Assembly: GCA_024233305.1 (NCBI GenBank)
Contig: JACKPV010000023.1
Location: 496,001 to 560,000, forward strand
DNA from: Verrucomicrobiales bacterium
GTDB lineage: Bacteria > Verrucomicrobiota > Verrucomicrobiia > Limisphaerales > J093
Length of the DNA: 64,000 bases
Reading direction: 5' to 3'
In this document: piece after piece, positions 33,274-41,803 of the stretch
Numbering within the stretch: position 1 is the stretch's first letter
Layout: each line of letters opens with the position of its first letter
Translations under genes and position numbers: made by a program
Notes under the pieces: generated by a model
What the model was told of the DNA's origin: nothing
Databases searched by the model: none
What the model saw: the letters and a program-made list of their open reading frames with translations, nothing else

Positions 33274-34734
33274 ATGGACCCCTTCGAGACCCAATACAAG
33301 GCGATCACCCGCCGCCATTTCTTTGCGAAAGGCGCCCTCGGGCTGGGCACCGCCGCATTGTCGTCGCTGTTGCCCCGTTGGGAGGCGCTGGCCGCCGCCG
33401 CGAACCCCGCGGGCGGTCTGCCCGGCGTGCCGCACTACGCGCCCAAGGCCAAACGCGCGATCTATCTGTTCATGGCCGGGGCGCCGTCCCAGATGGACCT
33501 CTTCGACTACAAACCGGCCACCGACGCGTTGTTCGACAAGGACCTCCCGGACTCGGTGCGCATGGGGCAGCGGCTGACCACGATGACCTCGGGACAGAGC
33601 CGGTTCCCCATTGCGCCCTCGAAGTACCAGTTCGCGCAACACGGCCAGAACGGGGCCTGGGTCAGCGAGTTGCTCCCCTACCACGCGAAAATGGTGGACG
33701 ACATCGCCATCATCAAGAGCGTGCATACCGAGGCGATCAACCACGATCCCGCGATCACCTACATCTGCACCGGCCATCAGCTTCCCGGGCGCGCCAGCCT
33801 GGGATCGTGGCTCAGCTACGGGCTGGGCTCGATGAACCAGAACCTGCCGACCTTCGTGGTGATGACGCCCACCTGGACCGGGCGCAAGGAGGCACAGGCG
33901 CTCTACAACCGGCTCTGGGGTTCGGGCTTCCTGCCCAGCAAACACGCAGGGGTCGCCCTCCGCTCGGCGGGGGATCCGGTGCTGTTCCTGTCCAATCCGC
34001 CCGGGGTCGACTCCGACCAGCGGCAGCGGATGCTCGAGCACCTCGGGAAGTTCAACCGGCGCACCTTCGAGACCTTTGGCGATCCCGACACCCAAACGCG
34101 CATCGACCAGTACGAGATGGCGTTTCGCATGCAATCCTCAGTGCCGGAACTCACCAACATCTCCGGCGAATCCAAGGCCACGCTCGAGATGTATGGACCC
34201 GACGTCGAAAAAGCGGGCACCTACGCGCACAGCTGCCTCCTGGCGCGGCGCATGATCGAGCGGGACGTGCGTTTCGTGCAGATCTTCCACCGGGGCTGGG
34301 ATCAACACGGGAACCTCGCGGGGGATTTGCCGAATCAATGCCGCGACGTCGACCAGCCGAGCTGGGCGTTGGTCCAGGACCTGAAGGCGCGCGGCTTGCT
34401 CGAGGACACGCTGGTGATCTGGGGCGGCGAATTCGGGCGGACGATCTATTGTCAGGGGGCTTTGACCCGGGAGAACTACGGGCGCGACCATCACCCGCGG
34501 TGTTTCACCATCTGGATGGCGGGCGGCGGCATCAAGCCCGGCGTGGTGTATGGCGAGACCGACGATTTCAGCTACAACATCGTCACGGACCCGGTTCACA
34601 TCCACGACCTCAACGCCACCATCCTCCATTGCCTCGGCATCGATCACCGGCGCCTGAGCTTCAAGTTCCAGGGCCTCGACATGCGCCTGACCGGCGTCGA
34701 GCCGCACCAACCCGTGAAGGGGATTCTGGCCTGA
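33274..34734 (+). CDS. DUF1501 family protein (alkaline phosphatase/sulfatase fold)
   Basis: A 486-residue protein whose N-terminus TRRHFFAKGALGLGTAALSS looks like a Tat signal. DUF1501 features follow: KAKRAIYLFMAGAPSQMDLFDYKP near residue 60, HGQNGAWVSELLPY, IKSVHTEAINHDPA, HRGWDQHGNLAGDLPNQC near residue 335 and LVIWGGEFGRT near residue 380, with NYGRDHHPRCFTIWMAGGGI near the end. The family shares the alkaline phosphatase/sulfatase fold with conserved metal-binding His and Asp residues. It starts five bases after the DUF1553 stop, the standard pairing in these phyla, so the two form an operon. The substrate is unknown. Confidence 0.92.
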   Translation: MDPFETQYKAITRRHFFAKGALGLGTAALSSLLPRWEALAAAANPAGGLPGVPHYAPKAKRAIYLFMAGAPSQMDLFDYKPATDALFDKDLPDSVRMGQRLTTMTSGQSRFPIAPSKYQFAQHGQNGAWVSELLPYHAKMVDDIAIIKSVHTEAINHDPAITYICTGHQLPGRASLGSWLSYGLGSMNQNLPTFVVMTPTWTGRKEAQALYNRLWGSGFLPSKHAGVALRSAGDPVLFLSNPPGVDSDQRQRMLEHLGKFNRRTFETFGDPDTQTRIDQYEMAFRMQSSVPELTNISGESKATLEMYGPDVEKAGTYAHSCLLARRMIERDVRFVQIFHRGWDQHGNLAGDLPNQCRDVDQPSWALVQDLKARGLLEDTLVIWGGEFGRTIYCQGALTRENYGRDHHPRCFTIWMAGGGIKPGVVYGETDDFSYNIVTDPVHIHDLNATILHCLGIDHRRLSFKFQGLDMRLTGVEPHQPVKGILA

Positions 34735-34878
34735 TCCGGACCCCTGGCGTTTGTCTGGCCTGACACGCCCCCCTCCCACGGAAGCGCCTTCTCCGCGCGG
34801 CCTGCTGGGATGCCGTCCTGAAGCGGCGGCGGAAACAGCCCGCCTTCTCCTGACGGCCTCCGAGTGAATCGTCCCGGC

Positions 34879-36709
34879 TCAGGAGGCGGAAGGGGCGCCA
34901 GCTTCTCGGATGCCCACCTCGCCGTCCAGCCAGGTGACCCAGGCGTCCCGCTCCCGCAGCCGGCCGGTCATTCCCAGATACGTGCGGAACGTGTCACCGA
35001 GGGCGGAGGCGACGTCGTAAGCTTGGTCGGCCACGGCCCAGCGGACGGCGGTGCGGTAGTTGGCCTCCTCCCGCGCCAAAATCTCCAACGCCGCGCGCGA
35101 CTGCGAATCACTCAGGTCCTTGTCCAGCGCCCGCATGACGGCGAGATAGACACCGATGAAGCGCCGGCGGAGTTTCGGAGCGCGGACTTCAGTCCGCTGC
35201 AGCGTGCCCGTTTTCGAGACGTCTAGTTTCCTTCCCGCGCCTTCTGCCGGCGAGGGTTGCTGCGGACTGAAGTCCGCGGTCCCGGCCGCAGCCGCATACG
35301 CCAGCGTGGGATGGAAGCGGACGAAGAAGCGCGGATTGTGCTCGTCACCTCCAAAGGCAATATCCCGCTCGACGCGGATGAGGGCGGTGGCCTCCAGTTC
35401 CGCCCTTACGGCTTCCTACTGCGCCGGGTCCATCTGGCTCACGTCGAGCAGGATGTCCTCGAACACGCCGCCGCTGAAGAGGCCCAGCTACGGCAGCGCC
35501 GCCTGCGCGTCCTCGCTCAGCCGCTGCATGGAGAACTCCAGCGAGGCCAGCAGCGACTTGTTCCGGGCCACGTCCGCGTCCGCGCGAGTGAACCCCGCCA
35601 GCAGCTTCCCGAAGTCCTGGCAGATTTCCTCCGGGGTAAGCCGCTTCAGGTGCGGCCCCACCAACTCGATGGAGAGCGGATGGTCCTGCAACAGGTCGAG
35701 CATTCTGCTCAAACGCTCGCGGGTGAGTTTCTTCTCTTCCGTGTCCACTCCGGCCTTCTCCAGCACGCGCACGAGCAGCCAGAGACTGTCCGCCGGGCCA
35801 GGCCGTGGAGTTCGGTCGCCCGCGCGCCGGTCAGGCCGGTCTCCGCCGGGCGGCAGGTGATGAGCAACCGGCCGTGACATTCGCCGTCGCCACCGGTCCA
35901 CTCAGTGAAGAAGTCATGAAGCCGCTGCAGTTCTTCTGGGGAGTAAGTTGAATAGGACGGATGGGACGAATCGGACGGATAGGAGGCAGGCTGGAAGTGC
36001 GGCAGGACGCTCTCGAAGTTGTCCCAGACCATGAGGACGCGCTTCGTTTGGAAGAGTTCCTTCGCGCGGCGGCGCTGATCTGCCTCGGAGCGCGAGTTGA
36101 AGCTCGGTCCGTCGAGGTATTGCCCCAGCACCTGGATGACGCGGTCGGCGTTCGCGAACTGCTCGAAGCTCAGGAAGCACGCGCCGTCCGGGAACCGCCC
36201 CGTGCGGGTCCACCACTGGGCGGCCTCGCCGGCGAGGGTGGTCTTGCCCATGCCGTCCATCGCATGGAGCAGGATGGCGCGGTCGCGCCGGAACGCCCGC
36301 TGCAACTCGTAAAGCTCATGCGCGCGCCCCTGGAAGCCATAAACCGGCGCGGGCGGAAAGGTGCCGACGGTTTCGCGGTCGCGCGAGGCAAGGCGGAAGC
36401 GTCCGGCCGCCTCACCACGGCCTTCCTCCCCGGCGGAGGCAAGGGATTGTCGCCATCCTTGAAAATGGCGTCGTAGAACTGCCGGCCCCAGCGGGCGAGA
36501 TTCGCTTCGACGCGTTGGGCGCGGACCACCGAGCCGCCGTCGGGCAGGTCCATGAATTCCTCCAGATATCAGCGGAGATCCTCGTGGTCCTTGTCCGTCA
36601 GGAAGGGTTGGAAGGGGACGGGTTCGGAGGCGTTGCCCGCGGCAGGAACGACGTGGACCGTGTAGTCGCCATTGCCAGTCTTGTTGAACAGGAGTCGGAG
36701 TTCGTTCAT
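34879..36709 (-). pseudogene. Broken STAND (NB-ARC) ATPase gene, likely former CHAT-NB-ARC-TPR
   Basis: Reading the minus strand from ATG 36709 gives MNELRLLFNKTGNGDYTV and a domain resembling the N-terminal segment of CHAT-associated proteins. An in-frame TGA (36569-36571) occurs in DLR*YLEEF where Trp is expected. The frame shifts near 36415 into VYGFQGRAHELYELQRAF and the Walker A HAMDGMGKTTLAGEA, then VLMVWDNFESVLPHF (Walker B) and LLITCRP. A second shift lies near 35800, then VLEKAGVDTEEKKLTRERLS and LQDHPLSIELVGPHL. TAG codons lie at 35488-35490 and 35416-35418, and a palindromic repeat sits at 35180-35279. The TPR tail stops at 34879. All three frames are used. No CHAT protease domain remains. 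Clearly non-functional. Confidence 0.85.
35180..35279. repeat. Palindromic repeat doublet (GCGGACTTCAGTCCGC type) inside the STAND pseudogene
   Basis: GCGGACTTCAGTCCGC (35182-35197) and its reverse-complement partner GCGGACTGAAGTCCGC (35262-35277) flank about 64 bp. The doublet lies in frame in the pseudogene between the codons for HPTLAYAAA and RRRFIGVYLAVMRAL, which appear contiguous in the family, so it looks like an insertion of roughly 120 bp. Confidence 0.7.
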
Positions 36710-36886
36710 CCCGGACCTTTGTTCTGGGTGACGGGTTTGTATCGCGCCTCGCGACTCGAGGGCAACGTCAATCCGGGCGTTTACCACGGAAGCGCCGGTC
36801 CGCGGGGCAGGAAACCCTTGCCGGGCGCGCTTCCCGAAAGCACGCTTGCCCGCGACAAGCCCGGGGCCCCCGGCCCCCTCTGCGCC

Positions 36887-37750
36887 ATGACACCGATCTC
36901 GCGCTTTATTGCGACGCTCCTGGTTGCCGCCAGCGCCGGCCTGGAAGGCGCCGTGTCCCGAGCGGCAGATGCCGTACCCGTGTGGCCGGAGGCCGGGATG
37001 CCGGGCGACCGGACCGCGGCTCCCGAGTCCGAGGTGCCGCGGAACGACGGCTTCCACCGCCGCACCCATGTCAGCCAGCCCACGTTGACCCGGTTCCCCG
37101 CGTCGAACCCGCAAACGACCCCCACGCCGGCCATGATCGTCTGTCCGGGGGGCGGCTACCGCTACGTGGTCGTGGACAAGGAGGGCTCGGAAATCGCGGC
37201 GTGGTTGAACGCGAACGGCATCGCGGCGCTCGTCTTGAAGTATCGCGTGCCGGACAACCGCGAGGGTGCCCTGCAGGATCTCCAGCGGGCCGTCAGCCTC
37301 ACCCGAACCCGGGCCGCCGAGTGGAACCTCGACCCGCGACAAATCGGCGTCATCGGCTTTTCCGCCGGCGGCCACCTCGCCGCGCGGGTCAGCACGCAAT
37401 TCGAGGAGCGGGCCTATCCCGCCATCGACGCGGTCGATCAAGCAAGCTGCCGTCCGGACTTCGCGGTGCTGATCTACCCGGCCTACCTTGACGACCAGCA
37501 AGGCCACGTCTCCCCGGACCTCGACCCGACGGCAAACATCCCTCCGACCTTGCTCGTCCACAGCGAGGACGACCGAACCCACGTGCCCGGCAGCAAGGTC
37601 TATCACGCGGCTCTCGAAACAGCGAAGGTGCCGCACAAGTTCCAGCTCTACCCCACGGGTGGCCACGGCTACGGTCTCCATTGCGAACAAGACGCCCGCG
37701 CCTGGCCGGAAGACGCCCTGGAATGGCTCGCCTCGATTGGCATCCGCTGA
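36887..37750 (+). CDS. Secreted alpha/beta-hydrolase (acetyl-esterase type)
   Basis: From the ATG at 36887 (MTPISRF) the protein has 287 residues with a signal peptide ending near residue 25 (AAS...SRAA). The oxyanion motif VCPGGGYRYVV lies near residue 85, the nucleophile elbow GFSAGGHLAARV near residue 155 (Ser), LVHSEDDRTHVPG holds the acid and GGHGYGLH the histidine. This is the esterase/lipase group that includes carbohydrate acetyl esterases, so deacetylation of plant polysaccharides is plausible. The frame is open to 36515, but upstream sequence overlaps the STAND pseudogene. The stop TGA (37748-37750) lies within the boundary repeat of MITE-like element copy 2. Confidence 0.88.
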   Translation: MTPISRFIATLLVAASAGLEGAVSRAADAVPVWPEAGMPGDRTAAPESEVPRNDGFHRRTHVSQPTLTRFPASNPQTTPTPAMIVCPGGGYRYVVVDKEGSEIAAWLNANGIAALVLKYRVPDNREGALQDLQRAVSLTRTRAAEWNLDPRQIGVIGFSAGGHLAARVSTQFEERAYPAIDAVDQASCRPDFAVLIYPAYLDDQQGHVSPDLDPTANIPPTLLVHSEDDRTHVPGSKVYHAALETAKVPHKFQLYPTGGHGYGLHCEQDARAWPEDALEWLASIGIR

Positions 37751-37949
37751 GCCGTAACCATGCAGTTGGATCCACCACGGATGGGCGCGCATGGGCACAG
37801 ATGTTGGGGGGGAACGGAAGCCGCCCGCCCGGGATTGGGACTCACCATGCGGTGATTGCGCTGCCCCTCTCTGCAACGCGGCTTTGCCGGGCCCCATCCG
37901 GGTCATCCGTGCCCAACCGCGGTCCATCAGCTGAATCGTCACGGCTGAG
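37747..37949 (+). mobile_element. MITE-like repeat B, copy 2
   Basis: Exactly 203 bp from CTGAG to CTGAG, with inverted ends CCGTAACCATGCAG and (reverse complement) CCGTGACGATTCAG. The first CTGAG contains the esterase stop TGA. Its interior reads in the same sense as copy 1 relative to CTGAG. The element is more diverged in the middle (hairpin CTCACCATGCGGTGA). The remaining 130 bp to the blaI start hold BlaI-box-like dyads at 38033-38074. Confidence 0.8.
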
Positions 37950-38032
37950 GTGGCCAATGCCGTCCCGTGGTCCTCTGGACCCAAGGCTCACACGCCTTTG
38001 ACACCATCCCCTCGCCGACGCAAGACGTATCA

Positions 38033-38074
38033 CTACATCTGTAGCCGACAAGCGATCACTACGCGTGTGGTGAT
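38033..38074 (+). promoter_or_regulatory. Two BlaI-box-like dyads before blaI
   Basis: CTACA-TC-TGTAG at 38033-38044 resembles the CTACA..TGTAG BlaI/MecI operator half-sites. A second imperfect dyad, ATCACTACGCGTGTGGTGAT, lies at 38055-38074, seven bases before the blaI ATG. Autoregulation by BlaI binding is inferred from family behaviour. Confidence 0.55.
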
Positions 38075-38080
38075 TGCCGC

Positions 38081-38463
38081 ATGTCGATCCCGGACATCTC
38101 CGAATCCGAGTGGGCGGTCATGGAGGCGCTGTGGGGATCGTCGCCGCAAACGGCGCACGAACTCACCCACTCCCTGAACCCCTCCATGCATTGGGCCGAG
38201 AACACCGTGCGGACGCTGCTCTCCCGCTTGGTTGAAAGGGCGCGATCGAGACCGGCGCAAACGCCGCGGGCACCCGCACTTTCCGCCCCGCGGTATCGCG
38301 GGAGGCTTGCGTGAAGGCCGAGGGCGAGTCGTTCATGCAGCGCCTCTTCGGCGGGGCCGCGAAACCGTCGCTCGTACACTTCGCGCGCCACAGCAGGCTT
38401 TCGGCAGCGGAGGTGAAGGAACTCAAACGGCTGCTGGACCAGTCGGTGGACCGCAGAGCCTGA
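38081..38463 (+). pseudogene. Frameshifted BlaI/MecI-family repressor
   Basis: The first 51 codons read MSIPDISESEWAVMEALWG and ENTVRTLLSRLVE, the winged-helix DNA-binding domain of BlaI/MecI repressors. At about 38235 the sequence reads GAAAGGGCG where the family LVEKGAI would need one more A, a one-base deletion. After it, the correct continuation (GAIETGANAAGTRTFRPAVS and the dimerisation segment SAAEVKELKRLLDQ) is found in the next frame to the TGA at 38461. The repressor therefore loses its C-terminal dimerisation half. It starts seven bases before the blaR-like gene and follows BlaI-box-like dyads. Confidence 0.82.
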
Positions 38464-38469
38464 AACCGA

Positions 38470-39561
38470 ATGAACACTGTGTCCTTGCGCTTCGACCGGG
38501 TGCTGGCCGCGAGCCTCCGCGCCTCGGTTCTCAGGCCGGTGGTGCTGGTGCTTCGGAGTCTGCTCCGGAATCCGCTGCCAGCCCGCTGGCGTTACGCGCT
38601 GTGGCGGCCGGTGCGGTTGCTGAACGAGGGCTTTCAACACAACCTTTCCGCGGAGGAATCCGGGTTCGTGCTGCGGCACGAATTGCTGTACATCCGTCAC
38701 GGAGACTTGTGGGTCAATGCGCTGCTCTGCGGCTTGCTGGCGGTGCATTGGTTCAATCCGCTGCTGTGGCTGGCCTTCCTCCGGGCGCGCGCGGATCGCG
38801 AGGCGGCTTGCGACGAACAGGTATTGCGCGGCGAGCCGGCCGCGGGCCGGGCCGCCTACGGACACAACCTGCTCAAGATGGAAACCGCCCTGGCGCCGGC
38901 CGGGCTTTGCCTGGACTTCGTCGGCATCCTGCCAGCAGGGGGCGCGCTTCGGTCCCGGATTCAATCCATCGTCCTCGATCCACGGATGCGCCCGTTCACG
39001 AGAACCGTGGTTGCGGTGGGGATCGCGGCGCTGGCCCTGTTTGGGATCGCCAGGGCCGCCGTGGCGCCAGGGGGGGAGACCGTCTCCCCGGCCGAGTTCA
39101 AGGAACACTTCGCGCGGGTTGGCATGGCCGAAACGGTCCGCAGCACCCGACTCCTCGGTCAGTGGGATGGCAAAGCGTTCATCCGGGTGAGTTCGATGAA
39201 CCCACTCACCCGGACGTGGTCGGACTGGACGATCACGGTAGACCTGGACGCGTTGGATCCGACCTTCCGCGGCGAGGTGGCGATGGCTGCAAACAACCTG
39301 CCTCCGGAAGATGCGGTGTTCTTCGAGCAGAGGTACCAGACGAGGATCACGGGCGTGAAGCCAATCGAGGAATACGACGATCCCGACACGTTCTACTCCG
39401 AAATCGCGAAGCAACTGGGGATTCCGAAGATCGCCTATGAGGCCGCCGCGGCCGAGTTTGGCTGGAAGCCGGACGACGCAATGCTCACGCAGGCGAAGGT
39501 GGGGCGGACCCGGGGGCAATGGCAGGTCATGATCGTGCGCGCCGCCTCGGAGAGACCGTGA
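38470..39561 (+). pseudogene. Degenerate BlaR1/M56-type sensor peptidase
   Basis: The frame is open for 363 residues and keeps a BlaR1-like N-terminus (MNTVSLRFDRVLAASLRASV) and the M56 region, but it looks non-functional as a protease. First, ARWRYALWRPVRLLNEGFQHNL joins two stretches that are normally separated by a long membrane region, suggesting an internal deletion near residue 50. Second, the zinc motif HExxH reads HELLY at 70-74, with Tyr replacing the second His. The later REAACDEQVL motif and one hydrophobic segment (TRTVVAVGIAALALFGIARA) remain, followed by a soluble domain of about 160 residues. It directly follows the frameshifted blaI. It may retain some non-proteolytic role, but decay is more likely. 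Confidence 0.7.
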
Positions 39562-39603
39562 TCCTGCGAAACCCGCGGCGACAAAGAACCTGGCACTTCG
39601 CCT

Positions 39604-39765
39604 ATGATCACCGCCATCGACGGCGAAGCCAGGCTGGTACAGACGACGTTCGGAGATCATGTTCATAGCGTCCTGACGACGAGCGGGTCACTTTGCCTTG
39701 CCGCGGGCCGGCGCGAGACGGGATGGTCGACATTAAGATATCACGAACCGACTCCTTTACAGTAG
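39604..39765 (+). CDS. Short open frame in direct repeat R1
   Basis: A 53-residue frame starts MITAIDGEARLVQTTFGDH and ends HEPTPLQ. I recognise no family. It is notable because 39606-39759 is repeated without gaps at 40934-41087, with roughly four-fifths of the bases identical and the frame kept open in both copies. That pattern suggests it was once the coding tail of a larger gene; whether it is translated is unknown. It lies between blaR and the DUF488 gene. Confidence 0.4.
   Translation: MITAIDGEARLVQTTFGDHVHSVLTTSGSLCLAAGRRETGWSTLRYHEPTPLQ
39606..39759 (+). repeat. Direct repeat R1 flanking the DUF488 module
   Basis: 154 bp aligned gap-free with 40934-41087; by eye 27 bases differ. The two copies enclose the DUF488 gene and its truncated partner, 1328 bp apart start to start. 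Confidence 0.75.
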
Positions 39766-39821
39766 CCGCGGTTGAGGAGCGGGGAGATTGAAGTCTGAAT
39801 CACCAGCCGTTACCGTAGCCC

Positions 39822-40718
39822 ATGCTTTTCGCGCGCCAGAGACGCCTGCTCGCGCTCGTCGACGCGCTGGGCGGCGAGGTCTGCGGCCTGGATTTCCAGA
39901 AGCTGCTGTTCCTTTACTGCCAGGACGTCGAGGAATCGCCTTCCTACGAGTTCGTCCCCTACCGGTTCGGCGGATTTTCCTTCACCTCGTACGCAGACAA
40001 GCGTCGGCTGATCGAACAGGGCATGCTGGCAGACGAAGAACGTCTGTGGAAGCTGACGCCGACGGGTCGCGCAGCGGCGATGGTTGACAGGCCGGAACGG
40101 CTGCGCATGCACCAGTTTGCGAAGACCCACTCGCAGTGGCGCGGGGAAGCACTGGTGGCCGAGGCCTATCGGAGACATCCGTATTTCGCCACGCGCAGCG
40201 AGATGGCAACGAGGGTCCTCGCCGAGGACGGTCCGGCCCTGACGGCGGTGGAAGCGGCACGTCCCGATCCTCCCCGGCCGGGTCTCGTCACTATCGGCTA
40301 CGAGGGTCGCGCCCTGGAGGGCTACCTGAACAGGCTGCTCCAGGACGGCGTAACGCTCCTGTGTGACGTGCGCCGGAATGCGTTCAGCCACAAGTACGGG
40401 TTTTCCAAGAACACGCTGGCCAAGTCGTGCGGCGGCGTGGGCATCCGCTATGAGCATGTGCCGGAATTGGGGATCCCTTCGAGCCAACGGCGCGAGCTGA
40501 AGACCCAGTCGGATTATGACGCCCTCTTCGCCCGGTATGAGCGCGAGAGCCTACCGAAGCAGACGGCGGCGCTGGCGAGGATCTACGCCTGGATAGCAAC
40601 CGGTGAGCGGGTGGCATTAACGTGCTTCGAGAAGCTGCCGAGCCAGTGTCACCGGCACTGCGTGGCGGAGGCGCTGGAAAGACAATACGGAAAGGAATTC
40701 ATGGCGGTCAACTTGTAG
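39822..40718 (+). CDS. DUF488-domain protein with N-terminal extra domain
   Basis: A 298-residue protein in two parts. Residues 1-130 (MLFARQRRLLALVDALGG; LDFQKLLFLYCQDVEE; YRFGGFSFTSYADKRRLIEQG) resemble a small helical domain that recalls the Panacea/SocA-like (DUF4065) fold, though this is uncertain. Residues about 155-298 are DUF488: LVTIGYEGRALEGYLNRLLQ, LLCDVRRNAFSHKYGFSKN, VPELGIPSSQRREL and ALTCFEKLPSQCHRHCVAEAL, with conserved Cys and Arg residues. DUF488 has no settled biochemical role. A partner gene follows after 12 bp. The module lies between two direct repeats in a degraded region with a transposase remnant, suggesting a transferred cassette. Confidence 0.8.
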   Translation: MLFARQRRLLALVDALGGEVCGLDFQKLLFLYCQDVEESPSYEFVPYRFGGFSFTSYADKRRLIEQGMLADEERLWKLTPTGRAAAMVDRPERLRMHQFAKTHSQWRGEALVAEAYRRHPYFATRSEMATRVLAEDGPALTAVEAARPDPPRPGLVTIGYEGRALEGYLNRLLQDGVTLLCDVRRNAFSHKYGFSKNTLAKSCGGVGIRYEHVPELGIPSSQRRELKTQSDYDALFARYERESLPKQTAALARIYAWIATGERVALTCFEKLPSQCHRHCVAEALERQYGKEFMAVNL

Positions 40719-40730
40719 CAAGGGGTCTGC

Positions 40731-40925
40731 ATGGGGAAAGAACGCGTTCTCATCACCGTCAAAACCTACCCAACACTTTCAGTGAAATACGTGGATCAGT
40801 TCATCGCGACCGACCTGCACTTCTTCCTCGGGACAACTCAGCAATTTCATTTCGTCGCGCCGAATCCGTGGGGCATCATCGGCGTCTTCCCGATTCCTCG
40901 GCAAATCCAGCCCGATCTCCTCTGA
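40731..40925 (+). pseudogene. Internally deleted partner of the DUF488 gene
   Basis: The 64 residues begin MGKERVLITVKTYPTLSVKY and continue to DLHFFLGTTQQFHFVAPNPW and IIGVFPIPR before a TGA. From memory, proteins beside DUF488 genes start VLITVKTYPT-S-KY and end with a LHFFLGTTxQFH...IIGVF segment, with a long middle part. Here the two ends join directly after residue 20, so an in-frame internal deletion is likely. It follows the DUF488 stop by 12 bp. Repeat R2 begins nine bases after its stop, in the same frame. I could not check the family assignment. Confidence 0.55.
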
Positions 40926-40933
40926 GTCGGCAC

Positions 40934-41087
40934 GATCACCGACATCGACGCCGAAGACAGGCTGGTACAAACGCCGTTCGCTGATCATCTTCATGACGTC
41001 TTGACGACGAACCTGTCACTTCGTCTTGCCGCGGGGCGGCGCGACACTGGAAGGTTGATATTACAATATCAAGAACCAACCCCTTTA
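40934..41087 (+). repeat. Direct repeat R2
   Basis: Second copy of the 154-bp repeat at 39606-39759, encoding ITDIDAEDRLVQTPFADHLH where R1 encodes ITAIDGEARLVQTTFGDHVH. Its last bases meet the transposase remnant at 41087; R1 there runs into a TAG stop. It also contains GATATT-AC-AATATC, a small palindrome absent from R1. Confidence 0.75.
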
Positions 41088-41596
41088 TGGTCACCAACAG
41101 CACCGAGCCGGTCGCGCTGCTGGCGCAGCTCTACCGCGACCGGGCCGATTGCGAGAACGTGTTCGACGAGATCAAGAATCAGTGGGGCTGGGCGGGCTTC
41201 GTGACCCGGGACCTGGAACGGTGCCGGCGCGTGGCTCGGCTGATTGCCCTGATCTACAACTGGTGGACCATTTTTACCCGGCTGGCGGTTCCCCAGGCGC
41301 ACCGGGAAGCGATCACCTCCCGCCCGTTGCTGCTCGAAGCGGTGGGACGGCTGGTGAGCACCGGGCGGTGGCGGATCCTGCGGTTGACTTCGACCCACGC
41401 GCAGGCCGAGCCCATCCAGCAGGCCCTCAATGGGATAGCCCGATTCTTGGACCGGCTGGAGCAAACTGCGGAGCAGTTGGGTCGGGAAGTGGTCTGGGCG
41501 ATGCTCCTCTCGGTGGCGTTCGTCAAGTGGCTCCGCGGAAAAGTGCTCCACCCCCTCGCCAACGGCCCCCAAGTGGTCCTTCAACTCCAGGAATGA
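41087..41596 (+). pseudogene. 3' remnant of a DDE transposase (IS4/IS1380-like)
   Basis: 169 residues starting MVTNSTEPVALLAQLYRDRA and continuing with DCENVFDEIKNQWGWAGFVTRDLER, then CRRVARLIALIYNWWTIFTRLA. The YRDRADCENVFDEIKNQWG segment is the glutamate-containing C-terminal part of a DDE transposase catalytic core. The N-terminal two-thirds, including both catalytic aspartates, are missing, and upstream sequence is repeat R2. The IS family is uncertain. The 3' end runs to TTTTTAGG near 41611-41620, just before dispersed repeat A; I could not identify terminal inverted repeats. Confidence 0.75.
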
Positions 41597-41618
41597 CCCA
41601 CCTCAACTGCTCTTTTTA

Positions 41619-41797
41619 GGTTCAGTAACTCGTGGCCGCCGACGGGTAGTCGGCGCCTGATTCAGTGGGGATACGGGCGCTTGCCGCCGGGTGTGACGAT
41701 TCACCACGACGTGACTGCCAGTCGGGACCGGCGAGACCGCGTAAGCCCAGCGATTTCAGCGCCGACCACACGTCGGCGGCTACCGCCGGTTGAATCG
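41619..41797. repeat. Dispersed palindromic repeat A, copy 2
   Basis: Matches 23172-23351 along its length: GGCCGCCGACGGGTAGTCGG on the left, GCCGACCACACGTCGGCGGC on the right, then GTTGAATCG. The left outer arm is degraded (GTTCAGT). Repeat B copy 3 begins six bases after its right end, the same spacing as at copy 1. Confidence 0.78.
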
Positions 41798-41803
41798 ATA
41801 TGG

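Noticed and set aside
40779..40994. Minus-strand frame MKMISERRLYQP, similar to one ending at 39666
   Set aside because: The similarity follows from the R1/R2 direct repeat; the plus-strand frame is better preserved.
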